Assembly (NCBI RefSeq): GCF_030388325.1
Contig: NZ_CP103794.1
Location: 4,092,001-4,156,000, forward strand
Source: Flavobacterium johnsoniae
GTDB taxonomy: Bacteria; Bacteroidota; Bacteroidia; Flavobacteriales; Flavobacteriaceae
DNA length: 64,000 nucleotides
Direction: 5' to 3'
The notes beneath the pieces were generated by a model, which saw only the letters and a program-made list of their open reading frames with translations, was not told where the DNA came from and made no database searches. Of the stretch, positions 16,330-25,452 are shown in pieces (the stretch's first letter is position 1; each line of letters opens with the position of its first letter). The translations under genes and the position numbers were made by a program.

Positions 16330-19300
16330 CTATTGAAATTCAAAATTATCCAACATCAATCCCTTCAAATCATCACCTTCTAGCGTTATTTTATATGTTC
16401 CTGCATTAATATAACCGCCGGATGTTGTATTTAAAATCTTCCATTTTTCAGGCGAAGGGAAAAATTCGATTGTATCATTTCGCATTAAAATTCCGTAAGC
16501 ATCTTCCATTTTAAATTTGACTTTTAATGGCGTTTCATTTCGATTCATAAATTTAAAACGCATTAAATAGATCCCTGCAACTCCAGGTTTTACTTCAAAC
16601 TCGATGCTGTTATTTGTCTTTTTTGTAAACTCAATGTAATCGGCTTTTTTGAAATTTCCTTTTTCAATTCCGATTCCAGTTGTTTTTGTCTTTTCTGCTT
16701 CAATAATTACGACTGGTCTTGAATCGTCTTTTTCGCCCATATCATAAGTTGGAACGACTGCAATTGTAGAAATTGTTTCTGAATTATCAAAAAGAACTTT
16801 CTCCCCTTTCTTTACTTTTTTAGTGAAAACATCAAAAGAAATTCCGTTGCTGTTTTTCGCTTTTTCTTCTATTTTTTTATAATCAGAAAGCCCGTTTAAT
16901 GTTTTGATTTTAGTGTCAACTAAAACATAAACAGTCGATTCTTCTTTTACTGTAAATGATCCTGAAACTTTTGAATTCGAAGAAAACTGTAAATAATCTG
17001 CTCCAAAAACTTCTGATGGCAATTCAGTAAAAACAACTTCCGAGTTTATATTTTGTTTCGAATTAATATCTAACCAAGAAGCAATTTTAAAATCTTTAAA
17101 ATCTAAACTTACATTTTGAATGTTTTTTGGAGATTCTTCTGCTGGTCTTGCATGAATATCTTTTGTCGCAATCGCAATGGCAGAAATAATTGCCTGTGAA
17201 GCTTTTACATTCGGGAACGAAATCACAATTTTTCCGTTTGTGCTTTTTACTTTGAATGTTTTCTTTAAAGCATTATCATGTCCAGCTTCTGCCCAAATAT
17301 CAAAATCTTTTAAAACTACATTATTATTTATGGCAACATCAAACAAACGCCAGCCTTTGCAATCCATTCCGCCTCCAGTTCCGTACCAAGGTTCTGTGAA
17401 ATAGAGTTCTATTAAATATTCTCCGTCTGGAGCAGGAAATTCATAACGCAGTTTATCAACTCCGTATCTAAAACTTTGAAATAATTCTGAATCTTTTGTA
17501 CCGTTTATCGGGTCGAAAGTTTTTCTTTGACTGGCAAAAAAGTCTGGCAGTTTTTCAAAATTATCGGTCCATGATAACGAACCCCAAGTATTTTGTCCGT
17601 TTTTATGTGTATCCGTAAACCAAGTATTTCCGGCAGAATCAGTCAATTCAGAACCTCCGCAATTGACTCTGTAAATATAATTGTAACCGCTTTTTGCTTT
17701 TGTAATATCTGTTTTATTAGTTGTTAAAACATCTAAATTTGGAGCTTTAGGAAGATTATTCAAAATAATATAATCTTTAGCAACCGCTTTTCCGTTTACA
17801 TATCCAACTGCATACAAAACATTGTACTGAATATTGACATTATTGAACTGGAAATGCTGTCCGATACCTGGATTTTTTAGTTTTCCTAAAGAAGATTTAT
17901 TCACATCATTAAACAATTCTACTTCATCGCAGTTTGAGTAAATATCGATTCCGCTTTTAATTCCTGGTTTTTCCCAACGGCTTGGCCAAGTATGCGAAAC
18001 GATATAAACCATCGGATTGGTTTTGTTCGAAACATAATTGGCGCGATACATATAAAACGCATCTAAAGGCTCGCCCCAAATGGTAAAAAGTCCTTTGTAA
18101 TTTACTGGGCCAACTTTATCAATATCTCTAAAGCCTTCTCCGTTTTGCACACGTCCCGGATTTTCATGCGAAGCAAAAAGCCAGTTGAATTGTCCCGCAA
18201 TTTTATCTTTTACCGATTCGGCTTCTCTAACTTTAATTTCCATTAATTGAGAAAAACGGTTTTCACTTAAAGTTCCCTTTTGGTCAAACTCACCTTCAGT
18301 ATGTAAATCGGCTGAACGCCAAGCGCCGTATTCTCCGTTTAATAACTGAGTGGTCATTTCTAAATGGTATTTTAACGGATCTCCGCCATACGTTCCCGAC
18401 CAGTTTTGAACGACATTCCAATCTGTTCCTTCTCCTCCGTTACAAGTTGTTACGATTCTTTGTGATTCTGATAAAGGATCCATTTCACGAATAATCTGCA
18501 TACATTCTTCAGCAAATTCCTTTGGAATCGTGCTTTCATTCTGCAATCCCCACATTACAACAGATGGACTGTTTCTTCGTTCTTTGATCCATTCTCGTAA
18601 AAGTATTTTAAAGTTTTCTTTAAACTCAGGCGTATCGTACCAAATATGTGCTGAAAACTGACTCCAAAACAGAATTCCGTTTTCGTCTAGTTCTTTTTGA
18701 TATAATAAATTATGAGGCTGATGTGCTTCTCTAAAAGCATTAAATCCGCCAGCTTTAATTTGTTCGATTCTGGAATGAATCATTTCATCTGAAAACGAAT
18801 GGCTTTTTCCAATCAAATGTTCGTATTCGCAAACTCCATTTATAAAAACAGGTTCGTCATTGATGAAAAAACGATTGTCTTTTCCGTCACGGCTAACTGG
18901 CCAGCTCACCCAACTGATTCCGTAAGGCGTTGTTAATTGATCGATTACTTTTCCGTTTTCATAAATTGAAGTCACCAATTTATACAAATATGGATTGGAT
19001 GGCGACCATAATTTCGGATTCTGAATCTCAGGAAATGTTTGTGCTATTTCTTTTGTTTCTCCCGAATTGATTTTATTATCGCTTTTTATAATCACAACTT
19101 TTTTTCCTGAAGCATCAAGAAGTATATTTTCGATAGTTAAGTTTCGTGCAGATGTGCCGTAATTCTTAATCTCGGTTGTAGTATGAAGAATCGCTTTTTG
19201 TTTAGAAACCGATTTGTCATTCCAGATATGAACACCAAACGGCTGAACTCTCACATTATTTGTAATTACTAAAGAGACTGGCCTGAAAATTCCCATTGGC

Positions 19301-19851
19301 TGAGAACCTTCTGAAAATCCCCATTCTCCAGAACAACCACCGCAAACCCAAGGAAGATCTGCAATAAATGATGGATGCGAAGCTTTTAATAAAATGATAT
19401 TTGCTGCATCGAAAGAAACAGCTTTTGTAATATCAAGTGTAAAAGTGGTTCGCCCACCTTTGTGTTCGCCTACTTTTTTACCATTTACCCAAACAGTGGC
19501 GTAAGAACTAACGCCTTCGAAATAAAGAAAATGCTGTTTTGAACTGTCTTTTTTATCGAGTTTCAGCGTTTTTTTGTACCAGGCTGTACCGTGTAAATTT
19601 CCATGTTTTGTTCTTCTGAAACCATAATACTGATCCCAATTGTGAGGCACACTAACCTTCTGCCAATTGGAATCAGTTTCTGGATGGTCTACAAACCTCT
19701 CTTCCTGTGCGGGAAGATTTTCCAAGATTACGGTTTCCCAAGACGAATTCAGCGAAATTTCTTTACGAAACTTCCCTGAATCTTTGCTCTGACTCCAAAC
19801 AAAGCAAAGACTTGAAAAAAAACAAAAAATAAAAAAAACTATTCTATTCAT
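16330..19851 (-). CDS. Large GH2 family hydrolase with malectin-like and C-terminal carbohydrate-binding-like domains
   Basis: A 1173-residue secreted enzyme with a signal peptide ending VWSQ (residue 21). GH2 N-terminal jelly roll about 30-200 (VPHNWD, WYKKTL, YFEGVSSYATVWVNG), Ig-like domain about 205-315, TIM barrel about 320-640. The acid/base is E439 (MWGLQNES) and the candidate nucleophile is E507 (LLNGEYGAW). A malectin-like domain follows (about 720-900; YRVNCGG, ELYFTEPWYG) and a C-terminal CBM6/35-like sandwich (about 1045-1173; IEAEKT to LMLDNFEFQ). Substrate-binding loops differ from the 803-residue GH2 next door, so the two probably cut different linkages. Beta-galactosidase or beta-glucuronidase activity on rhamnogalacturonan side chains is likely, not proven. 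Confidence 0.9.
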   Translation of the reverse strand: MNRIVFFIFCFFSSLCFVWSQSKDSGKFRKEISLNSSWETVILENLPAQEERFVDHPETDSNWQKVSVPHNWDQYYGFRRTKHGNLHGTAWYKKTLKLDKKDSSKQHFLYFEGVSSYATVWVNGKKVGEHKGGRTTFTLDITKAVSFDAANIILLKASHPSFIADLPWVCGGCSGEWGFSEGSQPMGIFRPVSLVITNNVRVQPFGVHIWNDKSVSKQKAILHTTTEIKNYGTSARNLTIENILLDASGKKVVIIKSDNKINSGETKEIAQTFPEIQNPKLWSPSNPYLYKLVTSIYENGKVIDQLTTPYGISWVSWPVSRDGKDNRFFINDEPVFINGVCEYEHLIGKSHSFSDEMIHSRIEQIKAGGFNAFREAHQPHNLLYQKELDENGILFWSQFSAHIWYDTPEFKENFKILLREWIKERRNSPSVVMWGLQNESTIPKEFAEECMQIIREMDPLSESQRIVTTCNGGEGTDWNVVQNWSGTYGGDPLKYHLEMTTQLLNGEYGAWRSADLHTEGEFDQKGTLSENRFSQLMEIKVREAESVKDKIAGQFNWLFASHENPGRVQNGEGFRDIDKVGPVNYKGLFTIWGEPLDAFYMYRANYVSNKTNPMVYIVSHTWPSRWEKPGIKSGIDIYSNCDEVELFNDVNKSSLGKLKNPGIGQHFQFNNVNIQYNVLYAVGYVNGKAVAKDYIILNNLPKAPNLDVLTTNKTDITKAKSGYNYIYRVNCGGSELTDSAGNTWFTDTHKNGQNTWGSLSWTDNFEKLPDFFASQRKTFDPINGTKDSELFQSFRYGVDKLRYEFPAPDGEYLIELYFTEPWYGTGGGMDCKGWRLFDVAINNNVVLKDFDIWAEAGHDNALKKTFKVKSTNGKIVISFPNVKASQAIISAIAIATKDIHARPAEESPKNIQNVSLDFKDFKIASWLDINSKQNINSEVVFTELPSEVFGADYLQFSSNSKVSGSFTVKEESTVYVLVDTKIKTLNGLSDYKKIEEKAKNSNGISFDVFTKKVKKGEKVLFDNSETISTIAVVPTYDMGEKDDSRPVVIIEAEKTKTTGIGIEKGNFKKADYIEFTKKTNNSIEFEVKPGVAGIYLMRFKFMNRNETPLKVKFKMEDAYGILMRNDTIEFFPSPEKWKILNTTSGGYINAGTYKITLEGDDLKGLMLDNFEFQ

Positions 19852-19862
19852 ATTTTCTTATT

Positions 19863-19883
19863 AAACCATATAATTAATATAAG
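19863..19883. repeat. Family C half copy
   Basis: The phrase AACCATATAATTAATATAAG matches one arm of the family C palindromes at 10037 and 61034; no opposing arm is seen. Confidence 0.6.
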
Positions 19884-19913
19884 GTTATTAAAGTTTTTAT
19901 TTTACTCGACTTT

Positions 19914-20020
19914 TTGTCATTTCGACGTAAGGAGAAATCTTCACAAGTAACTCCGTATAGAAATGTCGCCAATCTTTGTAGAGTTTCTTGCGAAGATCCC
20001 TCGTTCCTCGGGATGACAAG
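19914..20020. repeat. Palindromic element family A, copy 2 (degenerate right arm)
   Basis: The left arm (19914-19939) is intact; the right arm (19995-20020) is diverged, reading CCTCGTTCCTCGGGATGACA. The same central phrases as in other copies are present. Confidence 0.85.
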
Positions 20021-20043
20021 ATTGTGTTTATATTTTCAATTAA

Positions 20044-20075
20044 AACTAACAGATTTTAAAAACATGTTTAGGTCT
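20044..20075. repeat. Family F palindrome, degenerate copy
   Basis: A diverged version of the AACAGGTTTTAAAAACCTGTT-type palindrome seen intact at 30262-30294 and, in a variant form, at 47376-47408. Confidence 0.6.
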
Positions 20076-20085
20076 AAATTAACAA

Positions 20086-20194
20086 CGAGTTCGCGTGAGG
20101 GATTGAGGCGGTATCCTTTTATGTAGCGGAGCGGAATAAAAGATATAGCCGAAAGCCCGACCCGGAGGGACATGCCCACACGAGCGATAGCGAA
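20086..20194 (+). repeat. Repeat element family E, copy 1
   Basis: It starts with CGCGTGAGGGATTGAGGCGG and ends with AGCCCGACCCGGAGGGACAT. The reverse complement of 30041-30139 shares both ends and part of the middle. Not a simple palindrome; origin unknown. Confidence 0.7.
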
Positions 20195-20213
20195 CTGACG
20201 CAGTAAATTATTC

Positions 20214-22934
20214 TTAATAAAACAACCAATCTATAGCTGCTTTTTCTCCTGCATCAATATATCCAACGTCACGTGGCGTTATGGTTTGATCCGCGTCGAT
20301 GAAACCTAAAATCAATACTTTTCCTTTTCCTAAATCTAATTTATTCTCACCCGGTTGGAACGTATAAGTATGAATATTTACTCTCGGAAGTTCTTTTAAA
20401 TTCATAGCACTTGCCAGAATCACTTCGGCTTGACCGTGAGCATTTCCTGCTGCGTCTGTTTCTAAACTTGGCGGCAATAAAAATCTCTTCTGATCTGAAT
20501 TGAAATAACCTACTACTAATTTAACCGCTTTTGTATTTCTAAACTTCAAATGCGTTCCTTTTTCATTTTGATCGTTTTCTACGAAAGTAAATCCTTTAAG
20601 GTTTTGAAGTTCTGGAGCGATTTTCGTTAATTCAGAAATATCTGTTCCGTACACTTTTGTACCAGTTTTCACTAAATAAGTTCCCGGTTTTTCGTCAATG
20701 AAAATTACTTCTGTTGGTTTCCAAGGTTTTCCTTCTTTAGTTTCAATTTTACCGTCTTTTGACGATTTTAGTTTATCTAAATTTCTTTTAAAATTAGCCA
20801 ATTCACGCTCGTAATGCGGTAATAATTCAGCCCAAGTTTTGTTGTTTCCATCGTCTCCACCAATTGGAATTCTTCTTTGAGCAGTTTGCATACTATTTGC
20901 ATAGTAATACGTGTCTTTTGTCAAGTTTACCAATAACTCATAGTATTCAATACTTTTCTCTAAATGAGGCATTGCTTTATCTAAATCGGCAATATCGTTT
21001 GAATAACTATATCTTAAAACCAATAAAGCTGCTTTTACCTTTTCTGAGAAGAAATCGGCAAACGCTTTATAAGCATGCATATCATTTTTAAGACGTGCAA
21101 ATTCTTCTTTGTCTTTGGTTACGCTGGCTTCGGCTTTATCTATTGCTTCAACGGCTAATCTCCCGTGTTCTGTAATTTCAGCAATAATCTGCGTTGGAAG
21201 TTCGCCTGAATGCGGTTCTTTGTTCCATTCTTTTTTAGCATATTCTAAAAGCAGTTCGCCTGCTGGCCCGCAAGATTCGTGGAATCCTGGATAAACGCGC
21301 CATTTCGACGGATTCACCAACTGACTTTCGAACATTCCTAACAATAAAGTTTGGCGGTTTCCTTCTGTAATTCCAAAACGTCTTAAGGTTTTTGGAGCAA
21401 TTTCTCCTGTTTCTTCGTAAGCTTTTAAAATGTTATTGGCAGCTTCCTGACTTGTTCCATATTTAGAAGCCAAATCTTTATCCCAGAATTTTACTTCTTC
21501 ATTACGATCTCTTTTACTGTCCCAAGCATATCTCGCCCAAGCTTTGTACCAAATCCAGTCGCGATCCATTTCTAATAAACGTTCTCCCGATTTCGTTTTA
21601 TCTGCCGAATATGGCCAATCCCAATACGAAGCTTGTGGATATAAATGCAGTGCATTTGCGCCGTGAACGCTATGCATCGCTTTTACCGTTTTCTGAATAA
21701 AATCTGGCGAACCGTATCTGAAAGGTTCTAAATTAGCCAAAATATGAACATTCTCAATATGAATTGATTTTAAAGCGCTTAACTGTTTGTGCGTTTCTCC
21801 CCAAGGTCCGCCCGGCGTATAGGTTGTTAAAGATTCTCCAGTATATTTACTTTCTGTATAAAGGTTTTTGTATAATGGAAGCGATTTTTCCATTACCAAA
21901 GGTCCGTCTGTATCGTGAGAACGAAGAATAATTGGCGGTTCTTCTGTTTTTCCTAATGCTTGCAAACCGTCGCGAACGCCCGGAATAATAGTTTTGGTAA
22001 ACCATTCTACATCATCATCAACTGTGTTAATAGCTTCTCCCAAACAAACCATTAATCCAACATTTGGATATTTTTCGATAAAAGCAGCAATAGACTTTCT
22101 CGTATAATCTGATAATAAAGGCGTAATAGGTCTTGAACGATCTTGCGTTTTAATATTATAATGCTCTGCAAAAGGCTTAGAAACAATAATATTGTAGAAC
22201 ATCTGAATTACCCAGATTCCTCTTTTGTTAGCTTCAACAGTCAGAAATTTATAGATTTCTTCATTCTTTTTGAAATCTTCGTCGCTGACTTCAACTGCAA
22301 ATGGATATTCTTTTAGTTTCACTAAAGAAGCAAACGGATGTCCGTTCCATAAATACAAAGAATTCATGCGGTTTTCTACCAGCATATCCAAGTATTTTAT
22401 CCATAAAGCTTTATCATAAAACCACGGAAAAGTTTCTGGTGTATATGGATATTCGTAAACATCACGTCCTGGAAGATAAACTGGTTTTTGCATTCCGATG
22501 CAAGCTCCTCTCAAAACCATTTCTGGACTGTCTTCAATATTGATTTCTGATGGAAGTTTTCCTGAAGCTTTAATTTCATCTGATAATTCTAATGCACCGT
22601 ACAATGTTCCAGAAGCATCTGCTCCTTCAATATAAATGACATTATTTTGAGTGCGAATCTGAAAACCTTCTTTTTTAGTTAATTTGCTGTCATCTATTTT
22701 AGCATTTTTCTTCCAGAAATCGGTTCCTTTTTCTCCAATAACAATTACTTTATCTTTTGATTTTTTGAATTTATTGACAGAAGTTACTTTGAAACCTTTT
22801 GCAGAAAGTGTTTCTGATAATTTCTCTGCTCCAAATTTTGCTCTCGGCGAACTCGGATCACTCACAACAGTGATGTTCTGCGCTGTCGCGAAAGAGACGT
22901 AAAGACATAAAAAAAGTAATTGTAAATATTTCAT
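20214..22934 (-). CDS. Secreted glycoside hydrolase with GH20b/GH67N-like N-terminal domain, candidate alpha-uronidase
   Basis: A 906-residue secreted protein. The ATG at 22932-22934 is chosen over one 30 bp upstream because it directly opens a signal peptide (MKYLQLLFLCLYVSFATAQ). Residues about 20-135 form a small alpha/beta domain (SPRAKFGAEKLSETL, then EGADASGTLYGALEL) as found before the barrel in GH20, GH67 and GH115. The large barrel (about 140-560) contains LMVCLGEAIN and ILANLEPFRYGS, each with a Glu that could be catalytic, plus many Trp. A helical and sandwich C-terminus follows. It does not show the usual GH67 or GH115 signatures clearly, so I place it only as a probable exo-acting uronidase (galacturonic or glucuronic acid), consistent with its pectin neighbours. 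Confidence 0.7.
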   Translation of the reverse strand: MKYLQLLFLCLYVSFATAQNITVVSDPSSPRAKFGAEKLSETLSAKGFKVTSVNKFKKSKDKVIVIGEKGTDFWKKNAKIDDSKLTKKEGFQIRTQNNVIYIEGADASGTLYGALELSDEIKASGKLPSEINIEDSPEMVLRGACIGMQKPVYLPGRDVYEYPYTPETFPWFYDKALWIKYLDMLVENRMNSLYLWNGHPFASLVKLKEYPFAVEVSDEDFKKNEEIYKFLTVEANKRGIWVIQMFYNIIVSKPFAEHYNIKTQDRSRPITPLLSDYTRKSIAAFIEKYPNVGLMVCLGEAINTVDDDVEWFTKTIIPGVRDGLQALGKTEEPPIILRSHDTDGPLVMEKSLPLYKNLYTESKYTGESLTTYTPGGPWGETHKQLSALKSIHIENVHILANLEPFRYGSPDFIQKTVKAMHSVHGANALHLYPQASYWDWPYSADKTKSGERLLEMDRDWIWYKAWARYAWDSKRDRNEEVKFWDKDLASKYGTSQEAANNILKAYEETGEIAPKTLRRFGITEGNRQTLLLGMFESQLVNPSKWRVYPGFHESCGPAGELLLEYAKKEWNKEPHSGELPTQIIAEITEHGRLAVEAIDKAEASVTKDKEEFARLKNDMHAYKAFADFFSEKVKAALLVLRYSYSNDIADLDKAMPHLEKSIEYYELLVNLTKDTYYYANSMQTAQRRIPIGGDDGNNKTWAELLPHYERELANFKRNLDKLKSSKDGKIETKEGKPWKPTEVIFIDEKPGTYLVKTGTKVYGTDISELTKIAPELQNLKGFTFVENDQNEKGTHLKFRNTKAVKLVVGYFNSDQKRFLLPPSLETDAAGNAHGQAEVILASAMNLKELPRVNIHTYTFQPGENKLDLGKGKVLILGFIDADQTITPRDVGYIDAGEKAAIDWLFY

Positions 22935-22969
22935 GGTATAATTTAATTCATTAAAAATTCTCATCTAGT

Positions 22970-23098
22970 TTGTCATTTCGACGAAGGAGACTCGAGCAAT
23001 AGCGAACAGGCGAAGCAAATCTTCGCAAGTAACTCCGCAACGAGAATCCAATCTTTGTAGAGCTTCTCGTGGAGATTTCACCTTCGTCGAAATGACAA
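22970..23098. repeat. Palindromic element family A, copy 3, with internal insertion
   Basis: Arms at both ends match the family (right arm 23074-23098). The left side carries an extra stretch of about 26 bp (CTCGAGCAATAGCGAACAGG and following) not seen in the other copies. Confidence 0.88.
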
Positions 23099-23117
23099 AA
23101 ATGAGAAAACTATATTT

Positions 23118-24002
23118 TTAATTCTGAAAAATCTTCTTCAAATAAGCTACGTTTGCTCCGTAATTGGCTTTTACATTATGAACTTGTGTTACGTCACGAG
23201 AACGTTCTACGATAAGCCATCCGTTCCATTTCATCTCATCTAATGTTGCTTTGATTTTAGGCATATCAATCGCTTTGTCATTCTCTAACCAAAACTGATC
23301 GGTATTGGAAGCGTGAATCTGCGCTACATATTTCTTTCCTAAAATTTTTAATTCTGATGAAATATCTCTTTTATTATCTAAAGCATTCGCAAAATTAAAA
23401 GAGCTTTTAATATATTTTGAGCCGACTTCGTCTAAAAGTTTTTTCTCTTCTGTCGCATTCAATGAAGTTTCAATTGCGATTACTCCGCCAATTTTACCAA
23501 CTTCTTTTCCTGCCCATTGCAGTCTTTTAATCACTTCTGGACGTAATTCTGGATTTTTAACTAAATCCGTTTGCGTTCCTAACGGAAGATACGCCACTTT
23601 TACTTTCATGTTTTTCATTGCCTGAATACAATCGGTAATCATTGGTGTGATTTCTCTTGTGGCAAAAGATTGAGCATAAAATCCAGACATGGCAATCGAG
23701 CTGATTCCAACTCCGGTTTCTTTCGATTTATCTAAGAATTTTTGTCTTTCAACTGGGTCACCCAATTTACTGTCAAAAGTGGGACGATTTCCTAAACCTC
23801 CCATATCTAGTTCGATTCCGTCAGCTTTTATTTCAGCTGCTAAACCAAAAGCACCTAATTTTTGTCTTTTCAAAATCATCCAGTCACAAACGGCAACTTT
23901 GTATTTTTGCTTTTTATTGGAAGACTGAGCAGTTGCACAGCTATTGAATGTTGTTGCTACAAGAACAAGTATTGTAACAATTAAGTTTTTATTTAGCTTC
24001 AT
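23118..24002 (-). CDS. Sugar phosphate isomerase/epimerase-like TIM-barrel lipoprotein
   Basis: A 294-residue protein starting at the ATG 24000-24002; an upstream in-frame ATG would add seven residues in front of the signal peptide. The signal peptide ends in a lipobox-like FNSC, so it is probably lipid-anchored outside the cytoplasm. The mature part is a xylose-isomerase-like (AP_endonuc_2) TIM barrel: KADGIELDMGG, VAYLPLG, GVIAIETSLN and YVAQIHASNTDQFW, with acidic and His residues at the usual metal positions. Cytoplasmic relatives are isomerases or epimerases; exported versions occur in Bacteroidota PULs without a settled function. It lies between the uronidase candidate and a propeller protein and should be part of the pectin block. 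Confidence 0.8.
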   Translation of the reverse strand: MKLNKNLIVTILVLVATTFNSCATAQSSNKKQKYKVAVCDWMILKRQKLGAFGLAAEIKADGIELDMGGLGNRPTFDSKLGDPVERQKFLDKSKETGVGISSIAMSGFYAQSFATREITPMITDCIQAMKNMKVKVAYLPLGTQTDLVKNPELRPEVIKRLQWAGKEVGKIGGVIAIETSLNATEEKKLLDEVGSKYIKSSFNFANALDNKRDISSELKILGKKYVAQIHASNTDQFWLENDKAIDMPKIKATLDEMKWNGWLIVERSRDVTQVHNVKANYGANVAYLKKIFQN

Positions 24003-24018
24003 GTTAATTGGTGGTTTT

Positions 24019-24154
24019 ACCATTAAGATATTAAGAAAATTAAGCTTAGATACTTTTATTATTTTGGCATTAAAAGATTAAGAAAGTTAAGCTTAATGCC
24101 CTTTTTAAAGAATAAATGAGCACAACAACTTAATTTTCTTAATCTCTTAATGGT
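24019..24154. repeat. Long inverted repeat, family H
   Basis: Arms 24019-24044 and 24129-24154 are reverse complements with one mismatch (ACCATTAAGATATTAAGAAA and onward). A second, smaller palindrome (GCATTAA to TTAATGC, about 24067-24099) sits inside. It fills the spacer between the TIM-barrel lipoprotein and the propeller gene. Confidence 0.88.
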
Positions 24155-24163
24155 TCAATTCAT

Positions 24164-25309
24164 TTATTCTTCTTCCGCTTTTACCGCTGTAACTACTTTT
24201 CCTTCGTCACCTGGCCAGATTCCGTTTTTGATTGGAAGAGCCACTAATTTACTTGGATCCACTTTTACATATTTCAGTTTTTCTCTTCTCCAAGTATACA
24301 CAATATGCACCATTCCGTCAGAACTTTGAATCATCGAAGGATAAGAATATTGACTGATTTTTGAATCTTCCAAAACTAAAGCAGCGTTCCAATGAATTCC
24401 GTCTTTAGAAACCGAAACGTTTAAAGGCGTTCTTGGTCCTTTAGCTTCTTTTCCAGGAGGAAGTACGTGATTGTAAACCAATAAATGTCTGCCGTCTTTA
24501 AGTGTTACGGCATCAGTTCCTGAGTTGTTATTTGGAAGTCCGATTAACTCAACATCCGACCATGTTTTTCCATTATCTTTTGAAAATGTGCTGAAAATCG
24601 CTCTGTTTCTAGTTCTTCCGATGGCTTGAATACTTCCGTCTTTATGGAATAAAATACTTGGCTGAATCGCATTGATTTTTTGTTTTCCTCTTGGAAGCGT
24701 ATCGCCCATTACCCAAGTTTTACCGAAATCTGGAGTAGATTCCATACGAAGTCTCCAGCCATCACCTTCAATACTTGACGGACATAATAAAGTTCCGTTG
24801 CTTAATAAAACTGGTTTATTTTTGATTGGCCCTAAGAAACCATCTGGCATTTTTTTAGCCTCAGACCAAGTTTTTCCGCCATCAGATGAAGTTCTGATTA
24901 CGCCCCACCATTCAGATGGTTTTGGACCTATTTTGTAGAATAACATTAAATCCCCACCTGGAATTTGATATAAAACTGGATTCCAAGTTGGCAATCTCGG
25001 GCCTTCTTTCATCACACCGTCAGCAACTTTTACGCCTTCGTTCCAAGTGTCACTTCCTTTTGGTTTGATGGCTACATAAATGCAAACATCAGGATTTCTT
25101 TCATGAGTTCCTCCAAACCAAGAAGCAACTAAATCACCATTTGTCGCTTCGACAATTGTAATAGCATGACAAGACGGATATGGCGCTTTATCGTAAACAA
25201 ACTGATCTACTAAAATTCCTTCTTTCCAAGTCTTTTTCTCTAAAGCCGATTTACAACTTCCTAAAAGGAAAAGTCCAAACAAGACAAATGCTAATTTTGC
25301 TAACTTCAT
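24164..25309 (-). CDS. Sialidase-fold (BNR/Asp-box) beta-propeller lipoprotein
   Basis: A 381-residue lipoprotein (LLGSCKS, Cys19). The mature protein is a six-bladed sialidase-type propeller with repeated Asp boxes: SSDGGKTWSEA, DFGKTWVMG, SKDNGKTWSDV and SKDGIHWNAA. It matches the BNR_2 / exo-alpha-sialidase-like group. Sialic acid is not expected in pectin, while propellers of this fold also act on Kdo-like sugars and on rhamnose-glucuronic acid linkages, so the automatic sialidase label should not be trusted. Upstream of its start, at 25416-25425, lies a 10-mer shared with the susC upstream region. Confidence 0.82.
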   Translation of the reverse strand: MKLAKLAFVLFGLFLLGSCKSALEKKTWKEGILVDQFVYDKAPYPSCHAITIVEATNGDLVASWFGGTHERNPDVCIYVAIKPKGSDTWNEGVKVADGVMKEGPRLPTWNPVLYQIPGGDLMLFYKIGPKPSEWWGVIRTSSDGGKTWSEAKKMPDGFLGPIKNKPVLLSNGTLLCPSSIEGDGWRLRMESTPDFGKTWVMGDTLPRGKQKINAIQPSILFHKDGSIQAIGRTRNRAIFSTFSKDNGKTWSDVELIGLPNNNSGTDAVTLKDGRHLLVYNHVLPPGKEAKGPRTPLNVSVSKDGIHWNAALVLEDSKISQYSYPSMIQSSDGMVHIVYTWRREKLKYVKVDPSKLVALPIKNGIWPGDEGKVVTAVKAEEE

Positions 25310-25452
25310 TCTTAATTAAATTATGAATTATTTTTTTTGACTATAAATACATACCTAACATTTTTTTAGGTAAAAATATTTAATAAGTGTAAAAATAACA
25401 CGAAAAAATTAACAATGTATCCTGTACTGTCCCGAATTATTAAAAATGCAGA
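25310..25452 (-). promoter_or_regulatory. Probable promoter with ACAGGATACA motif upstream of the propeller gene
   Basis: Read on the minus strand, ACAGGATACA (25416-25425) is followed after 18 bp by TATTTTTA, a near match to the Bacteroidota -7 box TAnnTTTG. The same 10-mer precedes the putative susC -7 box, there at 28 bp. The spacer has no long palindrome, unlike most others in the locus. Promoter assignment is inference. Confidence 0.4.

Larger units (their letters stand above)
19852..20213. other. Spacer packed with repeat elements, no gene
   Basis: These 362 bp between two minus-strand hydrolases hold, in order, a family C half copy (19863-19883), a family A element (19914-20020), a degenerate family F palindrome (20044-20075) and a family E element (20086-20194). 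Little unique sequence remains. The plus-strand open frame across it is made of repeats and is not protein-like. Confidence 0.8.

Noticed and set aside
24164..25309. Sialic acid utilisation
   Set aside because: No sialic acid lyase, epimerase or transporter gene in the window; nagB alone is general metabolism.
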